Positions 1 through 7,598 of a stretch of DNA of 64,000 nt are shown piece by piece. This DNA is from Shouchella hunanensis (GTDB lineage Bacteria > Bacillota > Bacilli > Bacillales > Bacillaceae_D), in the NCBI RefSeq assembly GCF_028735875.1, contig NZ_CP117834.1:124001-188000 (forward strand), written 5' to 3'. The notes beneath the pieces are model-generated. The model ran no database searches, was not told the DNA's origin, and saw only the letters and a list, made by a program, of their open reading frames with translations. The position numbers and the translations under genes are program-made. The stretch's first letter is position 1. Each line of letters begins with the position of its first letter.

Positions 1-64
1 CTGCATTTAGTCCCAATGGTGTAACAGCACCAATACCTGTAACAACTACTCGTCGTTTCTCCAC
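1..64 (-). CDS. fabF: FabF, 3-oxoacyl-ACP synthase II (N-terminus only, runs off the window)
   Basis: Only the first 21 codons lie in the window. They read MEKRRVVVTGIGAVTPLG, the typical N-terminus of the KAS II condensing enzyme that elongates acyl-ACP with malonyl-ACP in type II fatty acid synthesis. The start is a GTG at 62-64 preceded by AAAGGAG (74-80 on the complementary strand). It sits about 40 bases downstream of fabH in the same orientation, so the two are probably co-transcribed, as in Bacillus. The catalytic Cys-His-His triad is outside the window. Confidence 0.88.
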   Translation of the reverse strand, partial: MEKRRVVVTGIGAVTPLGLNA

Positions 65-107
65 TATAGTTCGCTCCTTTATTTACGTTTAATAATCTAA
101 CTTTTCA

Positions 108-1043
108 TTAACGTCCCCAGCGCAAAGCAACAGAACCCCATACAAGACCTGCTCCAAAGCCTACTAGCACTAGTACATCACCGTCTTTAATTTTCCCAGC
201 CTCAAGTTCCTCTACCATAGCCATTGGAATGGATGCGGATGAGGTATTTCCAAATTTATTTACGGTGACTGACATTTTTTCTTTCGGTAATTCTAATCGT
301 TCACGAGATGCTTCCATAATTCGAATATTCGCTTGGTGAGGAACAAGGAAATCAACATCTTCCTTTGTTAAGCCAGCTTTCGTTAGTGCTCGAATGGATG
401 AATCTCCCATTTGACGAACAGCAAACTTAAATACTTCGCGACCATTCATTTCAATAAATTCATTTTTCTTATTAATATGCATGCCGCCAGATCCATCTGA
501 ACCTAGGTCAAATGCTAGGATACCACGATCTTCTGAGACTGGTCCTACGACACACGCACCTGCTCCATCACCAAATAGAACGGCTGTATTTCGATCGTTC
601 ATATCAGTTACTTTTGTTAACTTCTCCACGCCTATAACAAGAACATGTTGATAAGCACCTGTTTCAATAAACTGTTGTGCTGTAGCAATTCCGTATATAA
701 AACCAGCGCAAGCAGCACTAATATCCATTGCTGCTGCTTTTGTCGCCCCTAAGCGATTTTGTACAATCGACGATACACTTGGAAACGGCATGTCAGGTGT
801 AACAGTTGCAACTAAAATTAAATCAATCTCTTCTGCCTTTACTTCTGCCGATTCAAGGGCTTTTCTTGCTGATTGATAAGCCATTTCTGACGTTTCTACG
901 TCTTCAGCAAAACGTCGTTCTTCAATACCGGTTCTTGTACGAATCCATTCATCTGACGTTTCTAAAAAGGATTCAAAATCTTTATTTGTAACTACTTTTT
1001 CAGGAACAAAGCGTCCCATACCGAGTAAGCCTGCTTTAGCCAT
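108..1043 (-). CDS. fabH: FabH, 3-oxoacyl-ACP synthase III
   Basis: KAS III catalyses the first condensation of fatty acid synthesis, joining an acyl-CoA primer to malonyl-ACP in the cytoplasm; in bacilli its preference for branched primers sets membrane composition. The 311-residue protein has the full Cys-His-Asn triad: C112 in SAACAGF, H236 in PHQANI and N266 in FGNTSS. The length is normal for the family. It leads a fabH-fabF operon whose promoter carries a FapR operator at 1072-1090, so repression by FapR relieved by malonyl-CoA is expected. The ATG start at 1043 follows AAGGGGAATATCC. Confidence 0.96.
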   Translation of the reverse strand: MAKAGLLGMGRFVPEKVVTNKDFESFLETSDEWIRTRTGIEERRFAEDVETSEMAYQSARKALESAEVKAEEIDLILVATVTPDMPFPSVSSIVQNRLGATKAAAMDISAACAGFIYGIATAQQFIETGAYQHVLVIGVEKLTKVTDMNDRNTAVLFGDGAGACVVGPVSEDRGILAFDLGSDGSGGMHINKKNEFIEMNGREVFKFAVRQMGDSSIRALTKAGLTKEDVDFLVPHQANIRIMEASRERLELPKEKMSVTVNKFGNTSSASIPMAMVEELEAGKIKDGDVLVLVGFGAGLVWGSVALRWGR

Positions 1044-1071
1044 GGATATTCCCCTTCCATATCGAACAGAA

Positions 1072-1118
1072 ATTAGTACCTGATACTAATATTAGCAAAC
1101 AATTTAAGAAACTGTCTA
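1072..1118 (-). promoter_or_regulatory. fabH promoter with FapR operator
   Basis: On the minus strand a -35 TAGACA (1113-1118) and -10 TAATAT (1089-1094) are 18 bases apart. An inverted repeat ATTAGTATCAGGTACTAAT (1072-1090) begins right at the -10 box. This matches the FapR operator (TTAGTACC-N-GATACTAA type) that controls Bacillus lipid genes, and its position would block transcription initiation. A second partial TTAGTACTAG lies just upstream of the -35. Confidence 0.82.
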
Positions 1119-1153
1119 GTACTAATTCTATTCAATTAGAATGGAACCCTTTT

Positions 1154-1465
1154 TTAAACGTCATTTAGCCCTTTTAACAGCGCCTCAAACCATTTATCCA
1201 AATCTGTTTTCATCTTCTCTTCCGCTTCATTTGCAGCCGTTTGCTGTTTTATTTTTTCATACGAAGACATAAAAGGTTCGATTTGACCTGTTTTAAATTG
1301 AGCGACTGCATAATAATAGAAGATTTGAATTGGTAAGTGATCCGCTTGCTCTAACATGCCAATAAATGGCGCCATCGTCTCTAGTCCTTTATCATACTCA
1401 CCTTTCTTTATGTATGAAATCCCTTCCTGAACCGGCTTCATAAAGCGCTGCAATGGCTGTGTCAT
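1154..1465 (-). CDS. Small TPR-like hypothetical protein downstream of comZ
   Basis: I do not recognise this 103-residue protein with confidence. It is predicted to be all helical, and the segment from about residue 15 to 75 (IKKGEYDKGL, then FYYYAVAQFKTGQ) looks like one or two TPR-type helical hairpins. Its ATG overlaps the comZ stop codon by four bases (ATGA), so it is translationally coupled to comZ. In B. subtilis the same place, between comZ and fabH, is held by the small gene yjzB; this may be its positional counterpart, but I cannot show homology. No signal peptide or membrane segment is seen. Confidence 0.75.
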   Translation of the reverse strand: MTQPLQRFMKPVQEGISYIKKGEYDKGLETMAPFIGMLEQADHLPIQIFYYYAVAQFKTGQIEPFMSSYEKIKQQTAANEAEEKMKTDLDKWFEALLKGLNDV

Positions 1466-1650
1466 GCTTCTTCGCTATCTTTCTGCCCTAACTCATACGC
1501 TTCATTCATCACTTTGGTAAACAATGCTAACATGGGCTGCAAATCGTCAAATCCTAGTTCAATCCCTTTTCCTTCTAACAATTCTTTAGCCTCTGGCACA
1601 TATTTCATTGCAATCTGCATAAATGCCATGTTTTTTTCTTGTTCAGTCAT
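1462..1650 (-). CDS. comZ: ComZ family competence regulator
   Basis: The 62-residue protein contains FMQIAMKYVPEAKELLE and LFTKVMNEAYELG, the core of the ComZ family. ComZ in B. subtilis lowers transcription of the late competence operon comG. The ATG at 1648-1650 is chosen because AAAAAGGAGGCTG sits at ideal spacing before it; longer readings in the same frame have no ribosome site. In B. subtilis comZ follows med and precedes yjzB-fabH-fabF. Here the downstream order is kept, but med is absent and the upstream neighbour is a divergent prfC. Confidence 0.85.
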   Translation of the reverse strand: MTEQEKNMAFMQIAMKYVPEAKELLEGKGIELGFDDLQPMLALFTKVMNEAYELGQKDSEEA

Positions 1651-1795
1651 CTGTACAGCCTCCTTTTTATCTTTCTTAACGTAACTGATTGTATTTTGAT
1701 TCGCAAGTGAATTGCCCCAATCTAAAAAAGGAAAGTGAAACGGAAAGAAAAACTTGTTATAATAGGTAAATCGACGTTTGGAAATGAGGATGAAC

Positions 1796-3400
1796 ATGAA
1801 CGGAACATTAACAGATAAAATTAATTCAAGACGCACATTTGCGATTATTTCTCACCCAGATGCAGGAAAAACAACGCTTACGGAAAAACTATTGCTTTTT
1901 GGTGGTGCGATTCGTGAAGCTGGAACTGTAAAAGGAAGAAAGAACGCGAAACATGCAACAAGTGATTGGATGGAAATAGAAAAGCAACGTGGGATATCTG
2001 TAACAAGCTCTGTACTTGAATTTTTGTACAACGGCTACCATGTCAATATTTTGGATACACCAGGACACGAAGACTTTTCAGAAGATACGTATCGGACTTT
2101 AACTGCTGCTGATTCAGCAACCATGTTAATTGATGCCGCTAAAGGAGTAGAAGCCCAAACAAAGAAATTGTTTAAAGTGTGTAAGCTTCGCGGTATCCCC
2201 ATTTTTACGTTTATTAATAAATTGGATCGACAAGGTAGAGACCCGTTTGAACTAATGGAAGAACTTGAAAATCTGCTAGGAATTCGATCTTTTCCAATGG
2301 GATGGCCAATTGGGATGGGCCAGTCATTCAAAGCCGTTTACGATCGTGTAAATAAACGTTTAGAACTCTACAACCCAAACAACCCGAAGGATATTGATAT
2401 TATTAGCGTCACTGGTCCAGATGATCCGAAAATTGACGAAGTTGTTAAAGACGAAGGGCTTGTACAGCAATTTCGTGAAGAGTTAGAGCTTCTTGACGTA
2501 GCTGGTGATGAGTACGATTTAGAGCGAATTAACAATGGCGAGCTCACACCTATTTTCTTCGGATCCGCTATTTCTAGTTTTGGAGTACAGACTTTTCTTG
2601 AACACTTCTTAAGCTTATCACCTGCGCCTAGCCCTCGCGATAGTTCTATTGGAACGATCGACCCGATGGAACGCGAACAATTCTCTGGCTTTATATTTAA
2701 AGTACAAGCGAATATGAATGCCAAACACCGTGATCGGGTAGCGTTTTTACGGATAACGTCAGGTACATTTAAGCGAGGCATGTCTGTTAAGCATGTCCGA
2801 ACGAATAAACCATTGAAACTTGCACAGCCTACACAATTTTTGGCGCAAAGTCGGAGCATTGTAGACGAGGCGTATGCGGGTGATATTATTGGCTTATTTG
2901 ACCCAGGGCATTTCCGGATTGGCGACACATTGGTTGAAGGCGATTCATTTGAATTTAGCGAGATGCCACACTTTTCACCTGAGCATTTTTCAGCTATCAC
3001 AGTAAAAGAAGCGCTTAAGCATAAATCGTATGAAAAAGGGCTACAGCAGCTGACAGAAGAAGGGGCTATCCAGCTCTTTCGTACGTATAATAAATACGTT
3101 GAACAACAAATTGTTGGCGTTGTTGGCGTTCTTCAGTTTGAAGTGCTCGAACATCGATTGAAAAGCGAGTATCATGTAGATATTCAAATGAGCCGTCAGC
3201 CATTTTCTTTTGCACGTTGGATTGATGGTGATGAAAAAGAGTTGAGCGTATTTAAAGAAAAACAGCGAAATTTAGTTACAGATCGTGAAGATCGTATCGT
3301 TGCTTTATTTGAAAATGAATTTCAAATGCGGACAGCGCAGGAAAAATACCCTAACCTACAGTTTTATGAAAACTCGTTTTATAAGAAAACCGTTGAATAA
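1796..3400 (+). CDS. prfC: Peptide chain release factor 3 (RF3)
   Basis: RF3 is the GTPase that recycles RF1/RF2 from the ribosome after peptide release. The 534-residue protein begins with the translation-GTPase G1 motif SHPDAGKTT, followed by DTPGHEDFSEDT (G3) and NKLDR (G4). The RF3-specific stretch AKHATSDWMEIEKQRGISV is present, and the C-terminal part matches RF3 domains II-III in length. Four in-frame starts (TTG 1778, ATG 1784, 1790, 1796) precede the conserved region. The last is preferred because TGAGGA ends five bases before it. A TATAAT at 1758-1763 is a plausible -10. The gene is divergent from comZ and convergent with the STAS gene. RF3 is uncommon in Bacillus relatives. Confidence 0.93.
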   Translation: MNGTLTDKINSRRTFAIISHPDAGKTTLTEKLLLFGGAIREAGTVKGRKNAKHATSDWMEIEKQRGISVTSSVLEFLYNGYHVNILDTPGHEDFSEDTYRTLTAADSATMLIDAAKGVEAQTKKLFKVCKLRGIPIFTFINKLDRQGRDPFELMEELENLLGIRSFPMGWPIGMGQSFKAVYDRVNKRLELYNPNNPKDIDIISVTGPDDPKIDEVVKDEGLVQQFREELELLDVAGDEYDLERINNGELTPIFFGSAISSFGVQTFLEHFLSLSPAPSPRDSSIGTIDPMEREQFSGFIFKVQANMNAKHRDRVAFLRITSGTFKRGMSVKHVRTNKPLKLAQPTQFLAQSRSIVDEAYAGDIIGLFDPGHFRIGDTLVEGDSFEFSEMPHFSPEHFSAITVKEALKHKSYEKGLQQLTEEGAIQLFRTYNKYVEQQIVGVVGVLQFEVLEHRLKSEYHVDIQMSRQPFSFARWIDGDEKELSVFKEKQRNLVTDREDRIVALFENEFQMRTAQEKYPNLQFYENSFYKKTVE

Positions 3401-3428
3401 AAAAACCAGCCAAATGGCTGGTTTTTTT
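3401..3428. terminator. Bidirectional terminator between prfC and the STAS gene
   Basis: AAAAACCAGCC-AAAT-GGCTGGTTTTTTT forms a stem with T-runs on both strands. It lies directly after the prfC stop and at the end of the convergent gene. Confidence 0.9.
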
Positions 3429-4176
3429 ACATATGCTTACGAATCATTTCAGCTAAACTACCGTTAAATTGAGTTCGTTTCTGAATATCATTTCCGTGTA
3501 ATAGCTGTGCATGTTCTGGTCTTAAACCGATAACTCGTGTTTCAATTCCCATGATTTGTAGAGCTTGGACTAAACGTAGCAACTCTCTCATCCCTAGGTT
3601 AGTGATGTTACCAACACCACTAAAGTCGAAGAAAAGATAGTCATAATCGGCTTGATACACATTTTTTGAGATGACTCCCTGATTTTGCTTAATTAAATGT
3701 TCATCTAAGTCACCAAAAAACGGTACAAATGCAAGCTCAGCTGATATGGCAATAAACGGAGCTGAAAGTTGTTTAATCATACTTAAAGATTCTTCAAGCT
3801 CTTCTTTTTTCTCAAGCAGTTCAAAGTCTGTCTGTGCCAAGCGTCTGCTTTGCTTTTGAACCTTTTCAATCAGCTCTGTTAAGTTTCCATCTTGTTTAAT
3901 ACAAATAATATGGAAACGCTCTTCGTCCCAATGTGCAAACAATGTATGCAGTACATAAGGAGCTTCTATTGTATCCATATTTAATTCGATCTTCCCGTTT
4001 TCTTGTTTAGAAAGAAAGCGGGTTACTTTATCCACACTTCCTATATCTAAAAGATCGATAAACGAATCAGCTAGTTTAAACGCTTGTTTAGCTACAGTGG
4101 ATCGATTCAAAATTCGATACGTTTCGTCTAACTCAAAATAGGGAACTGGTAAACGATTAATTGCGGACATCCGCAC
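3427..4176 (-). CDS. PAS-like / coiled-coil / STAS protein (RsbR-like)
   Basis: The 249-residue protein has three parts. Residues 10-95 resemble a degenerate PAS fold (YFELDETYRILNRS, then FHIICIKQDG). Residues 100-135 are a charged coiled coil. Residues 138-249 are a STAS domain of the RsbR type (PFIAISAELAFVPFFGDLD, DFSGVGNITNLGM, IGLRPEHAQ). RsbR paralogues form the stressosome that releases RsbT and activates sigma B; their N-terminal domains are the sensors, for example LOV in YtvA. The DITGV motif of RsbR reads DFSGV (184-188), so a phosphorylatable serine remains there. The start overlaps the upstream B12-domain gene by 20 bases, which argues that the two products act together. Confidence 0.82.
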   Translation of the reverse strand: MRMSAINRLPVPYFELDETYRILNRSTVAKQAFKLADSFIDLLDIGSVDKVTRFLSKQENGKIELNMDTIEAPYVLHTLFAHWDEERFHIICIKQDGNLTELIEKVQKQSRRLAQTDFELLEKKEELEESLSMIKQLSAPFIAISAELAFVPFFGDLDEHLIKQNQGVISKNVYQADYDYLFFDFSGVGNITNLGMRELLRLVQALQIMGIETRVIGLRPEHAQLLHGNDIQKRTQFNGSLAEMIRKHM

Positions 4177-4816
4177 TCACCCCTAATTGTCTTTCCTGCC
4201 ATTTAGCTAGTTCTGTTAAGTTTCCAATTAATACGGTCTGATTATTACAGAGCGGACTTAAGTCGTACATTGAGACAAGTCGTCCACCAATTACAATCGT
4301 TGGTTTATGGGGTAATTTTTCTAACGTATCAACATACAAATTCAAACTACGGGCGTGATAGGGAATAGACACTGAAATGGCAATGGCATCGGGCTGCCAT
4401 TTCTTCGCCATCATCTCCGCTTGCTCGAGGGGGACACTTGCTCCTAATAGACGTGTCGTCCAGCCAAGCTCTTCCAATAAACAGGCGCACATTTTGATGC
4501 CTAGATCATGTTGCTCTTGATCTAAACATAGAAACATGACGCTTTTACCGTTTTTAGGCGCTCGCCATTTTCGTATATAATAGTGATAGCGTGTCAATAC
4601 AAAATCGCACGTTGACGTAGCTAAGTGCTCATCAGCAATTGTAATTCGATTCTGTTCCCATAGCCATCCAGTATGAACCATTGCTTTCGTTAATAATTTT
4701 TCATATATCCAAATACTATCATACCCAGCATCAGAAAGGCGACGGACACAATTCCAAGCACGATCTTCATCTCCATCAAGCAAGGCGTCTACTAACACTT
4801 CCCATGACTGCTCCAT
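4157..4816 (-). CDS. Stand-alone cobalamin-binding domain protein, CarH-type photosensory module
   Basis: The 219-residue protein is made only of the two B12-binding sub-domains. The helical cap (residues 1-80) carries W53-x9-E63-H64 (WEQNRITIADEH), the signature of the CarH/LitR adenosylcobalamin photoreceptor family. The Rossmann-like part has E101-x-H103-x-x-G106, with H103 as predicted lower axial ligand; the usual first Asp is Glu. SVS (148-150) and GG (177-178) follow. The MerR-type DNA-binding domain of CarH is missing, so output must go through a partner, most likely the overlapping PAS-STAS gene downstream. GGAGGAGG precedes the ATG at 4816. Cobalamin binding is well supported by motif; light sensing is inference. 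Confidence 0.85.
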   Translation of the reverse strand: MEQSWEVLVDALLDGDEDRAWNCVRRLSDAGYDSIWIYEKLLTKAMVHTGWLWEQNRITIADEHLATSTCDFVLTRYHYYIRKWRAPKNGKSVMFLCLDQEQHDLGIKMCACLLEELGWTTRLLGASVPLEQAEMMAKKWQPDAIAISVSIPYHARSLNLYVDTLEKLPHKPTIVIGGRLVSMYDLSPLCNNQTVLIGNLTELAKWQERQLGVSADVRN

Positions 4817-4917
4817 TAAACGTTCCGCCTCCTCCCAACCATTGTCCTTATTTACCTAGTTTAAGAGTAAAGGTTTTGTCCTACGAACGCAAGTACGAAC
4901 AGCTGCTGGAAAACCAG

Positions 4918-5586
4918 TTATTTTAAGTCATTTTGTCGGATCCACTTTTTTTCTGCCTCCTTGTATGCTCTGCGCCCCTCATCAAGAGACCATTTTGGCG
5001 AAAAAGGGAGAAAGTCCTCATTTTCTTCGTCACTTCCAATTACCGAATACGTCCCATTCTCTTTTTCAATAGCAGCATACACATAATCCACTAAATCGTT
5101 AATGTAAAGCAAATCCCGATTGCCTTGATTTATTTGTTCATCAATATACGAAAACGATAGATTGCTGTGTAATCCGTACGCTTGTGGACTACGCAAAATA
5201 ATAAGAGAGAATGGTGTGGAAGATGCCAATGCCTTTATCTCTTCTTCCATTGTGGTGCGCGTTTCCCCTTTTCTTGTTGTTGATAGATAAAGCAGACGAT
5301 CATGCTGATGTAAGCCAGAAGCAAATGCGAGTACTTCTTCTTTCTTTTCATTATCTGCGACGTACACATAAGTAGCATTATCGCTTAACGGTCTAAACTC
5401 GTTTACGTTTTTATGGATAAACGTAAAGTGTGCATTCCTCCCCATACTCATTTCAATCATTTGTTTTTCCTGTGTCTTTTCTACCATGTGGTCAACAGCG
5501 ACCACTTCCCAACCTTCATCAAGAAATTTCGCGCACACATGACTCCCAATAAAACCCAAACCACCAATAACCGTTAGTTGATTCAT
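4918..5586 (-). CDS. NAD(P)-dependent epimerase/dehydratase-like SDR (YjaV-like)
   Basis: This 222-residue protein starts with a Rossmann nucleotide-binding loop (TVIGGLGFIGSHVCAKFLDE) followed by an acidic VDH, as in extended short-chain dehydrogenases. It is short for that family, about 300 residues being usual, and I do not see a clear YxxxK catalytic pair, so it may be non-catalytic or bind NAD(P) for another role. The neighbourhood (YjzC, YjaU and this gene between argF and comZ) matches B. subtilis yjzC-yjaU-yjaV, so orthology to YjaV is likely. The gene follows the YjaU-like gene by about 30 bases. Confidence 0.8.
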   Translation of the reverse strand: MNQLTVIGGLGFIGSHVCAKFLDEGWEVVAVDHMVEKTQEKQMIEMSMGRNAHFTFIHKNVNEFRPLSDNATYVYVADNEKKEEVLAFASGLHQHDRLLYLSTTRKGETRTTMEEEIKALASSTPFSLIILRSPQAYGLHSNLSFSYIDEQINQGNRDLLYINDLVDYVYAAIEKENGTYSVIGSDEENEDFLPFSPKWSLDEGRRAYKEAEKKWIRQNDLK

Positions 5587-5618
5587 TTTACTAACTCCTT
5601 TCCTTCGTCAGAGCACCA

Positions 5619-6275
5619 TTACGTTGCTGAGATAAAGGTTTGATAAAAACCACTTAGCTCGTTCGCCAACGTGCGAGTTCCAGATAAATTCACTTTCGTT
5701 GACTCTTCTGCGCTGTCTCTTTTCACATGCTGTAAAAACGACTGGACTGGTAAATGGTAGGCTGTAAATAGTTTTGTATCCAAATTTGCTACTATCTTTC
5801 TATCACAATGCTTTAACCCATATTGTCTACTCATTTCTTTTTTAAATCGTTTTAACGTGACCTCGTCATCTTGGTAATGAAGAAAACAGTCTTCTAAGGA
5901 CAAGAGTGGATTAATAAAGGCTGCAGCTCGTATATGAATGTCATCTGAGCAACATAACTGCTGCGCTATAAGCGCCCCTGTTCCTTCCGCACATAAGAAT
6001 ATTTTTTCGTTAATGGTTTCTTGACGCAATAAAAGCTGAATTAAATGTTCAGCATGCTTTACCGCTTTTTTTGAACCCCATTCAGCAATTAAGAGCCCTG
6101 AAGAAAATACGGTATACCCTTTTTTTACAAATGGATCAATAAAGTGCTCAGCATGACCTGAATGGAGGGTTTGATAATCAAGTAACATAAATATGGCATA
6201 GCCGTTAGGCTTCTCCGGAATACAATAGCTATTTTTACAGCCATTTAAGTCAATGTAGCGGACATAAACAGGCAT
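5619..6275 (-). CDS. Degenerate alpha/beta-hydrolase-fold protein (YjaU-like)
   Basis: The roughly 218-residue protein has the outline of an alpha/beta hydrolase. A strand plus nucleophile-elbow region reads KIFLCAEGTGALIAQQL, but where family members have GxSxG this one has A-E-G-T-G, so the nucleophilic serine is gone. A catalytic role is therefore doubtful. The position between YjzC and the YjaV-like gene fits B. subtilis YjaU. Two ATGs are possible (6284 and 6275); the inner one is preferred because AGGAG ends only two bases before the outer one. Confidence 0.68.
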   Translation of the reverse strand: MPVYVRYIDLNGCKNSYCIPEKPNGYAIFMLLDYQTLHSGHAEHFIDPFVKKGYTVFSSGLLIAEWGSKKAVKHAEHLIQLLLRQETINEKIFLCAEGTGALIAQQLCCSDDIHIRAAAFINPLLSLEDCFLHYQDDEVTLKRFKKEMSRQYGLKHCDRKIVANLDTKLFTAYHLPVQSFLQHVKRDSAEESTKVNLSGTRTLANELSGFYQTFISAT

Positions 6276-6370
6276 AGTGTCCATCTCTCCTGAACGATAT
6301 AGATTCGTAATAGCTTATGTTTTTCCAGCAAAAAGTGAAAGCAAATTAGAAAAGAAATTCATCAATCCAT

Positions 6371-6411
6371 AAAAAAAAGCTATACACACCTATTGAAAGG
6401 GTGTACAGCTT
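6371..6411 (-). terminator. Terminator after yjzC / arginine operon
   Basis: On the minus strand AAGCTGTACACCC pairs imperfectly with GGTGTGTATAGCTT across a short loop and is followed by eight T. It ends transcription from argF-yjzC before the YjaU-like gene. Confidence 0.8.
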
Positions 6412-6426
6412 GGTCATGTGAGATGG

Positions 6427-6606
6427 TTATGGCTTACGTTTTTGCGTCCATTTTCGATCATCATTTGTTAATTCTGGAAAAACATCTCCAGCTTGCAAAT
6501 GAACCGATTTTGGACGAGTAACCATACTTCCGGTTTCACCAATTTCGACGTAAATTCCATTATTAGGCGCTTTTTGTCCAGCAGTAAATTGTTTGTTTTG
6601 GCCCAT
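6427..6606 (-). CDS. yjzC: YjzC family small protein
   Basis: This 59-residue protein starts MGQNKQFTAGQKAPNNGIY and continues with VEIGETGSMVTRPKSVHL, the hallmark of the YjzC family. The function is unknown; the family is widespread and small in Bacillales. The ATG at 6604-6606 has AAAGGTGGTGGAG before it. It lies 35 bases downstream of argF, as in B. subtilis, and is followed by a terminator at 6371-6411. Confidence 0.88.
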   Translation of the reverse strand: MGQNKQFTAGQKAPNNGIYVEIGETGSMVTRPKSVHLQAGDVFPELTNDDRKWTQKRKP

Positions 6607-6641
6607 TTCTCCACCACCTTTAACAAAAAGGATTCCCTACA

Positions 6642-7598
6642 CTAGCATCCATTATGTGAAATTACAGAGGCCAAAATAGCTTTTTGAACATGAAGTCGAT
6701 TTTCTGCTTGATCGTATACAACAGATTGTGCACTATCAATGACTCCGCTTGTCACTTCTTCATCTCGATGTGCAGGAAGACAATGCATAAATATCGCCTT
6801 CGAATCAGCTTCAGCCATTAAGCCTTCATTTACTTGATAGGGTTTCAAGTCTTGACTATGTTTGCTTTGCTCGTTTTCATAACCCATACTCGTCCATACG
6901 TCTGTATAGATGATGTCAGCTCCTTTAGCCGCGACGAGTGGATCCTGCTCCACCTTAATGATCGCACCGGTCTCCTTTGCTTGTTCCTTCGCTCGAACGA
7001 AAATTTCGCTATCGACTTCGTAACCATCAGGGCTTGAAATCGTAACATTCATCCCTGTTTTGGCACCCACAGCCATTAAAGAGTGAGCTACATTGTTTCC
7101 ATCACCAACATATACAAGGGTGAGGCCTTTCAAAGCCCCTTTTTTCTCTTTAATCGTCAGAGCATCAGCAAGCGCTTGACAAGGGTGATAGGCGTCTGTT
7201 AAAGCGTTAATAACAGGAACCGTTGCATGGGTTGCAAATTCCTCTACAGTTTGATGTGAGTTCGTTCGAATCATGATGGCGTCAACATAACGAGATAGTA
7301 CATTTGCCGTATCTTTTATTGGCTCTCCTCGACCAATTTGTAAGTCTTTCGGGCTTAAAAATAATGCATGCCCACCTAATTGTGTCATCCCTACCTCAAA
7401 CGACACTCGAGTTCTTGTTGACGCGTTCTCAAAAATCATACCGAGTGATTTCCCGCGTAAAAGTTCGTTTAACTCTCCCTTTTGAGTCGCTTGTTTTAAT
7501 TCACTTGCTTTCATTAATAAATAATCAATTTCCTCGACGGTATAGTCAAGCAAGGTTAACATATGTTTTCCGGTTAAATTGATGGCAGTGCTTTGCAT
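6642..7598 (-). CDS. argF: Ornithine carbamoyltransferase
   Basis: This enzyme joins carbamoyl phosphate to ornithine to give citrulline. The 318-residue protein has the carbamoyl-phosphate loop S60-T-R-T-R64, the HPCQ motif and HCLPAHR, the ornithine-binding loop. The ATG at 7598 is preferred over a start 13 codons upstream because AAAAAGGAGTCGACACT lies directly before it. The start overlaps the end of carB by 25 bases, so translation is probably coupled, and product channelling of carbamoyl phosphate is suggested by the order. Confidence 0.96.
   Translation of the reverse strand: MQSTAINLTGKHMLTLLDYTVEEIDYLLMKASELKQATQKGELNELLRGKSLGMIFENASTRTRVSFEVGMTQLGGHALFLSPKDLQIGRGEPIKDTANVLSRYVDAIMIRTNSHQTVEEFATHATVPVINALTDAYHPCQALADALTIKEKKGALKGLTLVYVGDGNNVAHSLMAVGAKTGMNVTISSPDGYEVDSEIFVRAKEQAKETGAIIKVEQDPLVAAKGADIIYTDVWTSMGYENEQSKHSQDLKPYQVNEGLMAEADSKAIFMHCLPAHRDEEVTSGVIDSAQSVVYDQAENRLHVQKAILASVISHNGC

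Noticed and set aside
2368-3000. Long reading frame on the minus strand inside prfC
   Set aside because: It lies antisense to a fully conserved RF3 gene, has no ribosome site, and its sequence looks like a mirror of the coding frame.
4905-4916. Short palindrome CTGGAAAACCAG before the B12-domain gene
   Set aside because: Only four pairs and no T-run; too weak for a terminator or a defined operator.
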